A stretch of 64,000 nucleotides of DNA from CAYVRJ01 sp964453645 (GCA_964453645.1 CAYVRJ010000007.1:76900-140899); one strand, 5' to 3'. Shown: positions 52,025 to 60,689, counted from the first letter of the stretch. The notes: generated by a model not told the origin, from the letters alone. Numbers and translations: made by a program.

Positions 52025-52609
52025 TTATTTTGCTCCAAATATTTTTCCGCATAAAATGCCCACAAGGGTGCTCACGGTGGTGGCCAGCAAAGTGGGCACA
52101 ATGATGCTGGCACTCATGGTGGATCCCAAGGAATTGCGCAGGGCGATGACGTTTAAAGGCAGGAGCTGCACCGATGATGCGTTGATAATGATAAACATAC
52201 ACATGGCGTGGGTGGCAACCTTTTTATCCGCATTGAGTTTTTGCAGTTCTTCCATGGCCCGCAGGCCAAAGGGAGTGGCAGCATTGCCCATACCCAGCAT
52301 GTTTGCGCTTAAGTTCAGGGCAATGTACTGTGCACTTTCGCTACCCTTTTCCACGCCCTTAAACAGCCCTCCGATGACCCGAGAGAGGCCGTTGGCTAAT
52401 TTCTTTAGCATACCCGCCTGGCGCAGCACATTGATCAACCCCAGCCAAAGGGCATAGCTGCCCACCAAGCCGATACACATTTTTGCAGCATCGGATGCAG
52501 CGTTGATGGAAGCTTCGCCTAAGGTTTTCATGTTGCCGGTGAACAAAGCAATAATAAAACCCAGTAAAATCATGGCAGAAAAAAGATAATTAACCAAAAT
52601 ATACCTCAT
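52025..52609 (-). CDS. spmA: Spore maturation protein A
   Basis: About 194 residues from the ATG at 52609 (a TTG seven codons upstream is possible). It is a membrane protein with the Gate-domain pattern (GLVGSYALWLGLINVLRQAG, NMLGMGNAATPFGLRAM and FIIINASSVQLLP). It is immediately followed by spmB. A GTCATAAG element with an AT-rich -10 region about 40 bases upstream is a possible SigE promoter, in keeping with mother-cell expression; this is tentative. Confidence 0.9.
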   Translation of the reverse strand: MRYILVNYLFSAMILLGFIIALFTGNMKTLGEASINAASDAAKMCIGLVGSYALWLGLINVLRQAGMLKKLANGLSRVIGGLFKGVEKGSESAQYIALNLSANMLGMGNAATPFGLRAMEELQKLNADKKVATHAMCMFIIINASSVQLLPLNVIALRNSLGSTMSASIIVPTLLATTVSTLVGILCGKIFGAK

Positions 52610-52711
52610 AATATTCCATTTTACTATCAATATATTTATAAAGTAATAAACTTATGACTGGAATTGCTAAAAATTGTTTACAAATAAATGAGTGATTTTT
52701 ATCAGATTTTG

Positions 52712-52740
52712 TTGACAATTGTGAATATTGTTGCTATTAT
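52712..52740 (+). promoter_or_regulatory. Promoter of abrB
   Basis: Perfect TTGACA (52712-52717), a 17-base spacer and TATTAT (52735-52740), 38 bases before the abrB ATG. It is in the gap shared with the divergent spmA. Confidence 0.75.
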
Positions 52741-52778
52741 AATTTCAATATCAATATTTTTATGCGAGGGTGTAAGTT

Positions 52779-53018
52779 ATGAAGGCAACTAGTATCGTAA
52801 GGAAAGTAGACAACTTAGGTCGCATAGTACTTCCCGTTGAGCTGCGCAGAATCATGGACATTGAAATTAAGGACCCGGTGGAGATATTTGTTGATGAGGA
52901 TAAGATCATCTTGAAAAAATATCAGGTTGCTTGTATTTTCTGCAAGAATACCGATGATGTCATTGATTTTATGGACAAAAAGGTATGTAAAGACTGTATT
53001 TCTAAGCTCAAGGCCTAA
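52779..53018 (+). CDS. abrB: AbrB-family transition-state regulator with zinc-ribbon tail
   Basis: A 79-residue protein. The N-terminal swapped-hairpin DNA-binding domain (residues 1-48) starts MKATSIVRKVDNLGRIVLPV and includes ELRR. The C-terminal tail carries Cys52, Cys55, Cys70 and Cys73, a probable zinc knuckle, instead of the Bacillus multimerisation domain. It is adjacent to rsmI as in Bacillus, which favours AbrB over SpoVT. Confidence 0.88.
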   Translation: MKATSIVRKVDNLGRIVLPVELRRIMDIEIKDPVEIFVDEDKIILKKYQVACIFCKNTDDVIDFMDKKVCKDCISKLKA

Positions 53019-53029
53019 GTTTGTCTAAA

Positions 53030-53848
53030 TCATTTTAGTGAAATCAGTAATTTCTTAATTCTATTTTTACTAGCATTAACTTGAGAAGCTGCCATTTGTG
53101 CAGCTTCTTTGTTTGTGACTCCCATTTTTTGAAGCTCCAATAAAATAGAAATAATTTCCTCGTCGCTGGACTCCTCCGATATTTTACCATCCACAATTAG
53201 GACAATTTCACCCTTTGGTATATTATTTTCGTAAAAATGTGCAAGATTAGGCAAAGAATCTTGCAAAAATTCTTCATGTAGTTTTGTTAACTCCCGGCAG
53301 ACCATAGCCTGGCGGTGGGGATTTGCGTTAAGGGCCAAGTCGTTTAACGTCTTTGATATACGCTTGGGGCTTTCAAAAATCACCACAGGCAGAGTGCTTT
53401 CAAGAATAAATTCCAGTGCTTGGGTGCGCTCCTTGCCACTCTTGGGTAAAAAACCTAAAAATGTGTGGGATTTGCCAAAGGGACAGAGACAAAGTGCAGC
53501 GGTGAGGGCGCTGGGGCCGGGAATGGGGCAAACGGTTATACCGTGCAAAGTGCAGCGGCGCAGCAGCTCGCAACCCGGATCGGAGATGAGGGGGGTACCC
53601 GCATCGCTGCACAGGGCGATATCTTTTCCCTCCTGCAACAGTCGAAGGATTTCATCGATCCTGTTTGAGTCCGAATACTCGTGCAGGCTGATCAACGAAT
53701 TTTTAATGTTAAGCTTACTCAGCAAAAGCCCCGTGTGCCGGGTGTCCTCACAGGCGATCAAATCCACCTCCCGCAAAATGCGCAGTGCACGCAGGGTGAT
53801 GTCCTCCAGATTGCCGATGGGTGTTGCAACAATATATAACATTTTCAC
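53030..53848 (-). CDS. rsmI: 16S rRNA 2'-O-ribose C1402 methyltransferase
   Basis: A 272-residue SAM-dependent tetrapyrrole-methylase-fold enzyme. It contains YIVATPIGNLEDITLRA, CEDTRHT, SDAGTPLISDPG, PIPGPSA and ESPKRI, all typical of RsmI. GTG 5 bases after AAGGAA is used; ATG two codons later is the alternative. It converges on abrB. Confidence 0.95.
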   Translation of the reverse strand: MKMLYIVATPIGNLEDITLRALRILREVDLIACEDTRHTGLLLSKLNIKNSLISLHEYSDSNRIDEILRLLQEGKDIALCSDAGTPLISDPGCELLRRCTLHGITVCPIPGPSALTAALCLCPFGKSHTFLGFLPKSGKERTQALEFILESTLPVVIFESPKRISKTLNDLALNANPHRQAMVCRELTKLHEEFLQDSLPNLAHFYENNIPKGEIVLIVDGKISEESSDEEIISILLELQKMGVTNKEAAQMAASQVNASKNRIKKLLISLK

Positions 53849-53908
53849 ACACGTTCCTTTCGCTTAAGTAATAGTAACACGTTTATACAACAACAAAGAA
53901 GCGTATCA

Positions 53909-54580
53909 CTAATCGTTTTTGGAATAAATACCGGGAAGGAGGATGACTCCCGATGCAGCCTGTTTCTTTCCCTCCACCAAGACATAACTGGAGGGTTTCT
54001 CCCGGGATGGGTAAATGGGCTGTAAACGCTTGGGTTCCAGCTCATAGGTTTGCATGAGTTGTGTGAGCTCGCAAAGCCGCTGTGCCCGATGGATAATAAA
54101 AAACGTGCCCCCTGTGCGCAGTACTTCTGCCGCACTTCGCACCACATCTTCCAGTGTGATTAAAATCTCGTGGCGAGCGACGCTCCGCTCATAACAGGCC
54201 GAAGTTAAACCCGAGGTGTCGTAGGGAGGGTTGCAGCTCACGCTGTCCACCTCTCTTGGCAGCAGGGATTTGGCATTTTTCACATCGCCGCAAATCATTT
54301 GGATTTGATCGTTGATTCCGTTGAGTGCAAGGGATTGGTTGGCCAATGTGATATTTTTTTCCAAAATTTCAATGCCGTAAATGGTGGCTGTGGGCACATG
54401 CCCGTGGAGTAACAGGGGGATGATGCCGTTGCCACTGCAAAAATCCACGTGAACACTTCGTGGCTTTAAGCGCACAAAGTTGCTAAGGTGCACAGCATCT
54501 GTGCCGAAACAAAATAAATCAGGGTCTTGAACAATTTTCAAACCCTTGAGTTGTAAGTCATCGATTCTCAGTTCAGCCAT
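53909..54580 (-). CDS. tRNA1(Val) N6-adenine methyltransferase-like (YabB/TrmN6)
   Basis: A 223-residue Rossmann-fold methyltransferase. The SAM-binding motif is VDFCSGNGIIPLLL and the N6-adenine catalytic motif is SCNPPY. The N-terminal DPDLFCFGTDAVHLSNF resembles YabB. It is beside rsmI, as in Bacillus. It overlaps the upstream TlpA-like gene by 8 bases. Confidence 0.9.
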   Translation of the reverse strand: MAELRIDDLQLKGLKIVQDPDLFCFGTDAVHLSNFVRLKPRSVHVDFCSGNGIIPLLLHGHVPTATIYGIEILEKNITLANQSLALNGINDQIQMICGDVKNAKSLLPREVDSVSCNPPYDTSGLTSACYERSVARHEILITLEDVVRSAAEVLRTGGTFFIIHRAQRLCELTQLMQTYELEPKRLQPIYPSREKPSSYVLVEGKKQAASGVILLPGIYSKND

Positions 54581-55166
54581 TGTAAAATTCTAAAACGGAA
54601 GATATGTATGGTTTGAGGTCGTCGTAGTTGAGGATAACCCCCGATACGATGTTGCGAATGTTGCCGTCCGGGTCGATCACATAGGTTGCGGGCAAGGAGC
54701 GGACGTAATAGTGTTTGTCATAGACCGAATTGTCTTCGTCGAAGAGGATTTCTAGGTTGAGGCCATTTTCTCTTGCAAAGTTAACTACATTTTCTTTATT
54801 TTGTGAAAGGGTCATGTCTTGGCGTTCGCCGGTGCTAATGCCGTAGAACACCACATCTCCAAAATCCCGCTCAGCGTTTGATAAAAATTCAAACTCCTCC
54901 ACACAGGACTTGTTCCACGTTGCAAAGAAACACAGCACCACAACTTTTCCCTTTAAATCGCTCAACCGAACCATGTCCCCATTGATGTTTGGAAGTTCAA
55001 AATCGGGGGCGGGAATGTCGTATAAGGAATTGATAATGGACATACCCTGTTTGCTCACGCGTTCATCGGAATAATTGATGGCTTCAATTCTATCGTACAG
55101 CATGGCGCAACTGCAAAATATAATGATCATAATGAGCGCCAACGACAAAAGAAAAAGTCTTTGCAT
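54573..55166 (-). CDS. TlpA/ResA-like thioredoxin-fold lipoprotein lacking one active-site Cys
   Basis: A 197-residue extracytoplasmic protein. The signal peptide ends at FCSC (lipid attachment at Cys20 likely). The thioredoxin/AhpC-TSA domain covers about residues 50-195 (PDFELPNINGDMVRLSDLKGKVVVL). The usual WCxxC is WNKSC here, so only the second cysteine (Cys88) remains. It cannot act as a classic dithiol oxidoreductase. ATG at 55166 follows GAGGA; a TTG five codons upstream is less likely. Confidence 0.85.
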   Translation of the reverse strand: MQRLFLLSLALIMIIIFCSCAMLYDRIEAINYSDERVSKQGMSIINSLYDIPAPDFELPNINGDMVRLSDLKGKVVVLCFFATWNKSCVEEFEFLSNAERDFGDVVFYGISTGERQDMTLSQNKENVVNFARENGLNLEILFDEDNSVYDKHYYVRSLPATYVIDPDGNIRNIVSGVILNYDDLKPYISSVLEFYNG

Positions 55167-55453
55167 GGGTCCTCGCTTCAACGAAATAAATATACTTTAA
55201 TATATCAAACATACGATAAGAAGGGAAGTGTTTTTAAATTAGTTTACAATATCTTAAAATCTTTTTCATAGTGTGAGGGGTACATGCTTTGGCCGTTGTA
55301 TGAATTCCTTCTTATATTATATGTCGGTTAAACACTATAAATGTCACCTTTTTTCTATTATTGACAGAGGCAAAGGATTGTGAAAATATTTATTGAATTT
55401 GGCTATATAGAGTCAGTGATCAATGAAATTATTTTTTTGGAGGGTATTTAAAC

Positions 55454-56308
55454 ATGTTGAAGTTTCAAAAGGCGGAGCAGGATAGATCGCTGCCCGAATA
55501 CAATGTGGACAGGAACTATAACTCCAAGTTGGAGTATATACCCATAGATCAAATACGGCCAAACCCGTATCAACCCCGAAAGATTTTTACCGAGGAAAGT
55601 TTGGACGAGCTGACCCAATCGCTGATCGCCTACGGGCAGCTTTCTCCCATTACCGTGCGGCGCACGGGATACACCCACTTTGAGCTGATCGCTGGGGAGC
55701 GTCGGTGGAGAGCGGCGAAGCGTGCGGGGTTCACCCACATTAAAGCCATTGTGCAAAACGCTGTGGAACAGGACAGCGCCATGATCGCGTTGATCGAAAA
55801 TTTACAGCGTGAAAACCTGCACTTTTTTGAAGAAGCCGAAGCATTTTTAAATCTCATGCGGGATCACGGATTTACTCAGGAGGAATTGGCGGTTCGGCTG
55901 GGTAAAAACCAGTCCACCATTGCAAATAAATTGAGGATACTAAAGTTGCCCAGAAAGGTAAAGGAAAGTATCATTATGGGCAAGCTCACCGAGCGCCATG
56001 CCCGGAGCCTGCTTCGGCTGCACAATGAAGAGATGCAGCTCAAGCTCATTTCCCAAATTCGGGAGAACAACTTATCGGTTAAAATTACTGAGGAGTTGGT
56101 GGAGGAGGCCTTAAATCGACTGTATGGTGAAATGCCCGAAACCAAGCGGGAGCAAAACGTGCTGTTTTTGGTGCGGGATCCCAAGTTGTCGTTAAACGCC
56201 ATTCGAAAGACCTGCGACAAATTAAAGTCGTCGGGTGTTGAGCTTCACCTGTCCACCAAGGAACATTCGGACAGGATGACCCTCACCATCGATATTCTGC
56301 GCGGATAA
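55454..56308 (+). CDS. ParB/Spo0J/Noc-family DNA-binding protein
   Basis: A 284-residue protein. The N-terminal ParB nuclease-fold CTPase domain contains IDQIRPNPYQPRK, the PITVR box and the GERRWRAAKRAG motif. A helix-turn-helix (FTQEELAVRLGKNQSTIANKLRIL) and a C-terminal dimerisation domain follow. There is no parA next to it, so it is more likely Noc or a second ParB paralogue than the chromosome-partition ParB. Neighbouring abrB, rsmI and methyltransferase genes do not decide this. Confidence 0.88.
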   Translation: MLKFQKAEQDRSLPEYNVDRNYNSKLEYIPIDQIRPNPYQPRKIFTEESLDELTQSLIAYGQLSPITVRRTGYTHFELIAGERRWRAAKRAGFTHIKAIVQNAVEQDSAMIALIENLQRENLHFFEEAEAFLNLMRDHGFTQEELAVRLGKNQSTIANKLRILKLPRKVKESIIMGKLTERHARSLLRLHNEEMQLKLISQIRENNLSVKITEELVEEALNRLYGEMPETKREQNVLFLVRDPKLSLNAIRKTCDKLKSSGVELHLSTKEHSDRMTLTIDILRG

Positions 56309-56356
56309 GCGAAAGCTTTTCCATATATATTATCGTCCCCAATACCCCTAATTTTT

Positions 56357-56385
56357 GCAGGTGCTTTATGCCCTGCCTTTTTTTT
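56357..56385 (+). terminator. Terminator of the parB-like gene
   Basis: GCAGG (56357-56361) pairs with CCTGC (56372-56376), followed by a run of eight T. Confidence 0.75.
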
Positions 56386-56398
56386 ATATTTTTTGCGT

Positions 56399-56428
56399 TT
56401 GACAAATTTGTGAAGTAGGTAGTATAAT
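56399..56428 (+). promoter_or_regulatory. Promoter of the second antisense RNA
   Basis: Perfect TTGACA (56399-56404), an 18-base spacer and perfect TATAAT (56423-56428). Confidence 0.7.
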
Positions 56429-56434
56429 AAATAT

Positions 56435-56520
56435 GAAGAGAGTGTCCGATAGACGGAGCTCCTTAAACGTAATAAGTTACCTTAATAACCGCTTTTGGGA
56501 GATGGCGGTTATTTCTTTTT
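56435..56520 (+). ncRNA. Putative antitoxin antisense RNA (second locus)
   Basis: About 86 bases from the promoter to a hairpin terminator AATAACCGC (56484-56492)/GCGGTTATT (56505-56513) with TCTTTTT. It covers the stop codon and 3' end of the 23-residue peptide gene on the other strand. The 5' half can form a stem around CCGatagaCGG followed by AGCTCC, similar in layout to the RNA at 29399-29318. Confidence 0.55.
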
Positions 56521-56580
56521 GGCTCGTATGAACTCGGTGTACACGATTATAAAAATAATCAAAAGTACAATCAATTCCAT
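56509..56580 (-). CDS. Putative type I toxin peptide (23 residues)
   Basis: Encodes MELIVLLIIFIIVYTEFIRAKKK in two parts: a hydrophobic helix (MELIVLLIIFIIVYT) and a basic tail (EFIRAKKK). The ATG follows a very strong GGGGAGGTGG. Upstream, CTTCCCC can pair with GGGGAGG to hide that site. The stop codon lies within the terminator stem of the convergent antisense RNA. Organisation parallels the peptide at 29226-29315. Toxicity is inferred. Confidence 0.65.
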   Translation of the reverse strand: MELIVLLIIFIIVYTEFIRAKKK

Positions 56581-56653
56581 AGTTACCACCTCCCCTCATA
56601 TTCATTTGGGGAAGAAGACTCCACCTACCGCGCATCTTTGACACTCTCTATTA

Positions 56654-56682
56654 GAATACCATATTTCGACAAAAAGAGCAAA
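56654..56682 (-). promoter_or_regulatory. Candidate promoter of the 23-residue peptide
   Basis: On the minus strand a TTGCTC-like -35 and a TATTCT -10 separated by 17 bases, about 75 bases upstream of the ATG. Weaker than the antisense promoter; the end positions are approximate. Confidence 0.4.
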
Positions 56683-56768
56683 CATATTTTACAATATTAT
56701 TATGTTGCCTTTTTTTTTATTTGGAGATATTATATAAGATAGATAATTATATTAAAAAAGGAAGCATA

Positions 56769-58514
56769 ATGGTTACAGGGAATACGAGCGGAATAAAAAA
56801 CAGTATCCTTCAACGGCTGGAAGGATTGTACGAAATAAAAGTTCTTCGGGATGAGTTTGCGAGTTTTGATATTTTAACCGAAATGGCAGATATCACTGGC
56901 CTTACAAACCGTGAAATTTCGGTCTATTTAGATAGGGCGGGTAACGTGAAAAACGTCTCCGTTGGGGATGCATCTAAAGTGGATTTACCCTTCCTCCGGG
57001 TGAAGCGGGGGAACGAGGTGCTCTCGGGCATTCGCTGCATTCACACCCACCCTTCGGGCACATCCAAACTCTCGGATGTGGATATTGGCACGCTGATGGC
57101 GAGCAGGTTGGATGCCATGGCTGCCCTAAGCGTTTCGGAGGGACAACCCGTTTCCCTCACCTGTGCCGTGCTTGGCCAAAACTTTTCGGATGTGGTGCAC
57201 TTGGGTACCTTTCCTGCCCATCGGCTTCCCGCTGCTTTAATGAAGGAAATACGTTTGGCAGACGATCGGATAGACGAATTTTTAAAGTTAAAGGGCACCG
57301 ACACCCAAGTGGAGCGAGCCATGCTGGTGGGCGTGAACGCTTCCCCTGAGAGCATGGAAGAGCTGGAACGGCTGTGTCAAACCGCCGGAGCGGAAGTAAT
57401 TCACGTGGAGGTGCAAAATCGCCCCTCACCCGACCATCGGTTTTACGTGGGTTCGGGGCAAGCACAAAAGCTTTCCCTTTTAGCTGCATCCCTTTCGGCA
57501 GACTTAATCATCACGGATGATGAACTCACCCCCACCATGAAAAAGAATTTGGAAGAAACCACGGGAGTGAAGATTATCGACAGAACCGAACTGATTTTAG
57601 ATATATTCGCCCTGCGTGCCCGCACCAAAGAGGGTAAGCTGCAAGTGGAGCTGGCACAGCTCAAATACGATCTGCCCCGGCTGACGGGGGAGGGGATTCA
57701 AATGTCTCGAATGGCGGGTGGTATCGGAACCCGGCGAGGCCCCGGCGAAACCAAGCTGGAGTTGGATCGGCGTATGCTCCGGCGAAGGATATTCGAACTG
57801 GAAAAGGCCTTGGAAGGGGTTCGGGCAGAGCGCAACTTGCGCAGAAGCAAGCGGGAGGGCACGCCCTTGGTGGCTCTCACGGGTTACACCAATGCAGGCA
57901 AATCCACCCTGCTCAACGCACTGTGTGATGCAGACGTTTTTGTGGAAGACAAGCTCTTTGCAACTCTGGACACCACCACCCGAAAAGTATCACTGCCGGG
58001 GGGAAAAGAGGTGCTCTTTTCGGATACCGTTGGATTTATTGAAAAATTACCCCACGAACTGGTTGCTGCCTTTCGCTCCACGTTAGAAGAAGTGGAATAT
58101 GCAGATTTAATTTTAAACGTCATAGACATCACCTCTCCCTCTCACGAGGTGCACACCCAAGTGGTGGACGAGGTGCTCACCACCTTGGGATGTGGAGACA
58201 AACCCAAACTTCGGGTGTACAACAAGTGTGACGGACTGGATGACAAACCCAAGGACAGCGAAAACTCGGTGTTTATTTCGGCTAGAGAAGGCATAAACAT
58301 TGAAGCCATGCTAAAAAAAGTGGAAGAAATACTGCTCAACCAAGCGATAGAACATACGTTCGATGTGCCCTATGCAAGGGGGGACGTGCTCTCCTTTTTG
58401 CAGCGCAATGCGGCAGGGGTGCGGTTGGAGTATTTACCCGAAGTAACCCGCATTGCGGGTCGATGGGAAAACAGATATATAGAAAAAGCAAAGGAAATGT
58501 TACATGGAATTTAA
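56769..58514 (+). CDS. hflX: GTPase HflX with N-terminal JAMM-like domain
   Basis: A 581-residue protein, longer than the roughly 430 of Escherichia coli HflX. Residues about 1-190 form an extra domain that contains H92-T-H94-P followed by S102 and D105, exactly H-x-H-x7-S-x2-D as in JAB/MPN+ (RadC-like) metalloproteases. The HflX part follows: MSRMAGGIGTRRGPGETKLE, G1 GYTNAGKSTLLN, G3 DTVGF and G4 NKCD. HflX splits stalled ribosomes. The ATG after AAGGAAG is used; a TTG at 56721 is the alternative. It overlaps uvrB by 11 bases. Confidence 0.92.
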   Translation: MVTGNTSGIKNSILQRLEGLYEIKVLRDEFASFDILTEMADITGLTNREISVYLDRAGNVKNVSVGDASKVDLPFLRVKRGNEVLSGIRCIHTHPSGTSKLSDVDIGTLMASRLDAMAALSVSEGQPVSLTCAVLGQNFSDVVHLGTFPAHRLPAALMKEIRLADDRIDEFLKLKGTDTQVERAMLVGVNASPESMEELERLCQTAGAEVIHVEVQNRPSPDHRFYVGSGQAQKLSLLAASLSADLIITDDELTPTMKKNLEETTGVKIIDRTELILDIFALRARTKEGKLQVELAQLKYDLPRLTGEGIQMSRMAGGIGTRRGPGETKLELDRRMLRRRIFELEKALEGVRAERNLRRSKREGTPLVALTGYTNAGKSTLLNALCDADVFVEDKLFATLDTTTRKVSLPGGKEVLFSDTVGFIEKLPHELVAAFRSTLEEVEYADLILNVIDITSPSHEVHTQVVDEVLTTLGCGDKPKLRVYNKCDGLDDKPKDSENSVFISAREGINIEAMLKKVEEILLNQAIEHTFDVPYARGDVLSFLQRNAAGVRLEYLPEVTRIAGRWENRYIEKAKEMLHGI

Positions 58515-60456
58515 ATTACATTCCAAGTTTGAACCTTCGGGCAGTCAGCCCGATGCCATTGAAAAACTTGTCCGGGGGATTGAGGAAAATAAAAAACACC
58601 AGGTGCTGCTGGGGGTAACGGGTTCGGGTAAAACATTTACCATGGCAAATGTAATCGCCAAAACCAACCGCCCTGCCCTGATTCTCTCCCACAACAAGAC
58701 GTTGGCGGCACAACTCTGTTCGGAGTTTCGAGAATTTTTCCCTGAAAATGCAGTGGAATTTTTTGTGAGTTACTACGACTATTATCAGCCCGAAGCCTAT
58801 GTTGCGGCCAGAGATTTATATATTGAAAAGGATTCCAGTGTAAACGACGAGATCGACAAACTGCGCCACTCGGCCACCAGCGCCCTCAACGAACGACGGG
58901 ACGTGATCGTGGTTGCGTCTGTTTCGTGTATTTATTCCATCGGCGATCCCGAAGTGTATTTAAAGATGAGTATTTCCCTGCGCCCAAGTATGAATATCAC
59001 CAGAGACGACTTAGTGCGGGCATTGGTAGACATCAACTACACCCGAAACGATATCGAACTGGCACGGGGTAACTTTCGAGCCCGGGGGGATGTGGTTGAG
59101 GTATTTCCCATCAACTCTTCGGGCAGCGCCATTCGCATTGAACTGTTTGGGGACGAGGTGGAGCGGATTACCGAGATCGATTCCCTCACGGGCAAACAAA
59201 TGTTCGATTTAGCCCACACGGTGATCTTCCCCGCAACCCACTATGCCACCGAGCGAGAAAACGTTCGCCGTGCCATGCAGCAGATCGACGACGATTTGGA
59301 GCAGCAGTACAACCACTTTTTAAACAGCGGTAAGCTGTTGGAGGCGGAGCGGCTCAAGCAGCGCACCCAGTACGACATTGAGATGATGCGGGAACTGGGC
59401 TTTTGTTCGGGGATCGAGAATTACTCTCGGTATTTCGACGGGCGTACACCCGGTCAGCCGCCCTACACCCTGCTGCACTACTTCCCCGAGGATTTTATTT
59501 TATTTATCGACGAGAGCCACGTTACCCTGCCCCAAGTGCGGGGCATGTACAACGGCGACCGTGCCCGCAAGGAGATGCTGGTGAACCACGGCTTCCGCCT
59601 GCCCTCGGCCTACGACAACCGTCCCCTCAAATTTGAAGAGTTTTGTGAGCGCATCAATCAGGTGATCTACGTCTCGGCAACCCCCCAAGTGTACGAGCGG
59701 GAGCAGGCTAAGGGCGAAATTGTGGAACAAATCGTTCGCCCAACGGGGCTGCTGGACCCAGAGTGTATCGTTCGCCCTGTGGAAAATCAGGTGGATGACC
59801 TCTTGTTTGAAATTAAGCAGACGGTGGAACAGGGGTTCCGGGTATTGGTGACAACGCTCACGAAAAAGCTTGCGGAACGGCTCACGGAATACTACACCCA
59901 AATGGGTATTAAAGTGAAATATCTGCACTCGGATATCGATACGCTGGAGCGGTTGGAAATTATACGCTCCCTTCGGCTCAAGGAGTGCGATGTGCTAATT
60001 GGCATTAACCTGCTGCGGGAGGGGCTTGATCTGCCCGAAGTGGGATTGGTTGCCATATTGGATGCGGATAAGGAAGGGTTTTTGCGAAACGAAACGTCGC
60101 TGATCCAGACCATCGGCCGTGCGGCGAGGAACGTTGAAGGCAGGGTTATTCTTTATGCCGATAAGATTACGGGTTCCATGGACAGGGCGCTCAGCGAGAC
60201 CAACCGCAGGCGGGAGGTACAGCACAAGTACAACGTAGAGCATGGGATTACGCCCAAGAGTGTACAAAAGGAGATTGCAGATGTGTTTGCAATTTCCAAG
60301 ACGGTGTCCAGCGGTGAGGGGCTATCGGCAGGAGATATTGAGGCACGGATAGCGCTGCTCACCGATCAGATGAAAAAGGCTGCTGCGGAGCTTGAGTTTG
60401 AGGTTGCTGCAAAGCTTCGGGATGAGATTACTGAGCTGAAGAAGAGTGTGGGGTAG
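58504..60456 (+). CDS. uvrB: Excinuclease ABC subunit B
   Basis: A 650-residue DNA-damage-recognition helicase. Walker A GVTGSGKT, the beta-hairpin region with YYDYYQPEAYV, DEXX box DESH, YVSATP, helicase motifs V-VI (GINLLREGLDLPEV and QTIGRAARN) and a C-terminal UVR coiled coil (about 610-650) are present. The start lies inside hflX and uvrA follows, giving a conserved uvrBA order. Confidence 0.97.
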   Translation: MEFKLHSKFEPSGSQPDAIEKLVRGIEENKKHQVLLGVTGSGKTFTMANVIAKTNRPALILSHNKTLAAQLCSEFREFFPENAVEFFVSYYDYYQPEAYVAARDLYIEKDSSVNDEIDKLRHSATSALNERRDVIVVASVSCIYSIGDPEVYLKMSISLRPSMNITRDDLVRALVDINYTRNDIELARGNFRARGDVVEVFPINSSGSAIRIELFGDEVERITEIDSLTGKQMFDLAHTVIFPATHYATERENVRRAMQQIDDDLEQQYNHFLNSGKLLEAERLKQRTQYDIEMMRELGFCSGIENYSRYFDGRTPGQPPYTLLHYFPEDFILFIDESHVTLPQVRGMYNGDRARKEMLVNHGFRLPSAYDNRPLKFEEFCERINQVIYVSATPQVYEREQAKGEIVEQIVRPTGLLDPECIVRPVENQVDDLLFEIKQTVEQGFRVLVTTLTKKLAERLTEYYTQMGIKVKYLHSDIDTLERLEIIRSLRLKECDVLIGINLLREGLDLPEVGLVAILDADKEGFLRNETSLIQTIGRAARNVEGRVILYADKITGSMDRALSETNRRREVQHKYNVEHGITPKSVQKEIADVFAISKTVSSGEGLSAGDIEARIALLTDQMKKAAAELEFEVAAKLRDEITELKKSVG

Positions 60457-60468
60457 CATGTGCAAGGG

Positions 60469-60653
60469 GGACTACTCGTCCCCCTTTAACCCCCTCGGCA
60501 GGGACTGAGTCCCTGCACCCGCGATTCCCCCTTGACCCCTCATAATTAGCAATGTAATTGCTTTTTGGGGGAATAAATAATAATAAAAAGTTTTTGGGGT
60601 TCTCAGGGGGCTTTTTACAAAAAGACCCCGAGTGGGTGTGGGCAAAGCCCACA
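60469..60653. repeat. Palindrome-cluster repeat, copy E (rearranged)
   Basis: Contains GGGGGACtactcGTCCCCC near 60468-60485, GCAGGGACTgAGTCCCTGC (60498-60516), then GATTCCCCCTTGACCCCTC, which matches half of the core of copies A to C. GTGGGTGTGGGCAAAGCCCAC at 60632-60652 matches the other half. The pieces are separated by about 90 bases. It lies in the uvrB-uvrA gap. Confidence 0.65.
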
Positions 60654-60689
60654 AAAAATCATAAAAGACTACAATATAAAGGAATATAT

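Noticed and set aside
60558..60689. Upstream extension of uvrA by 44 codons
   Set aside because: It reads through a palindromic repeat, lacks family similarity, and a good ribosome-binding site precedes the ATG at 60690.
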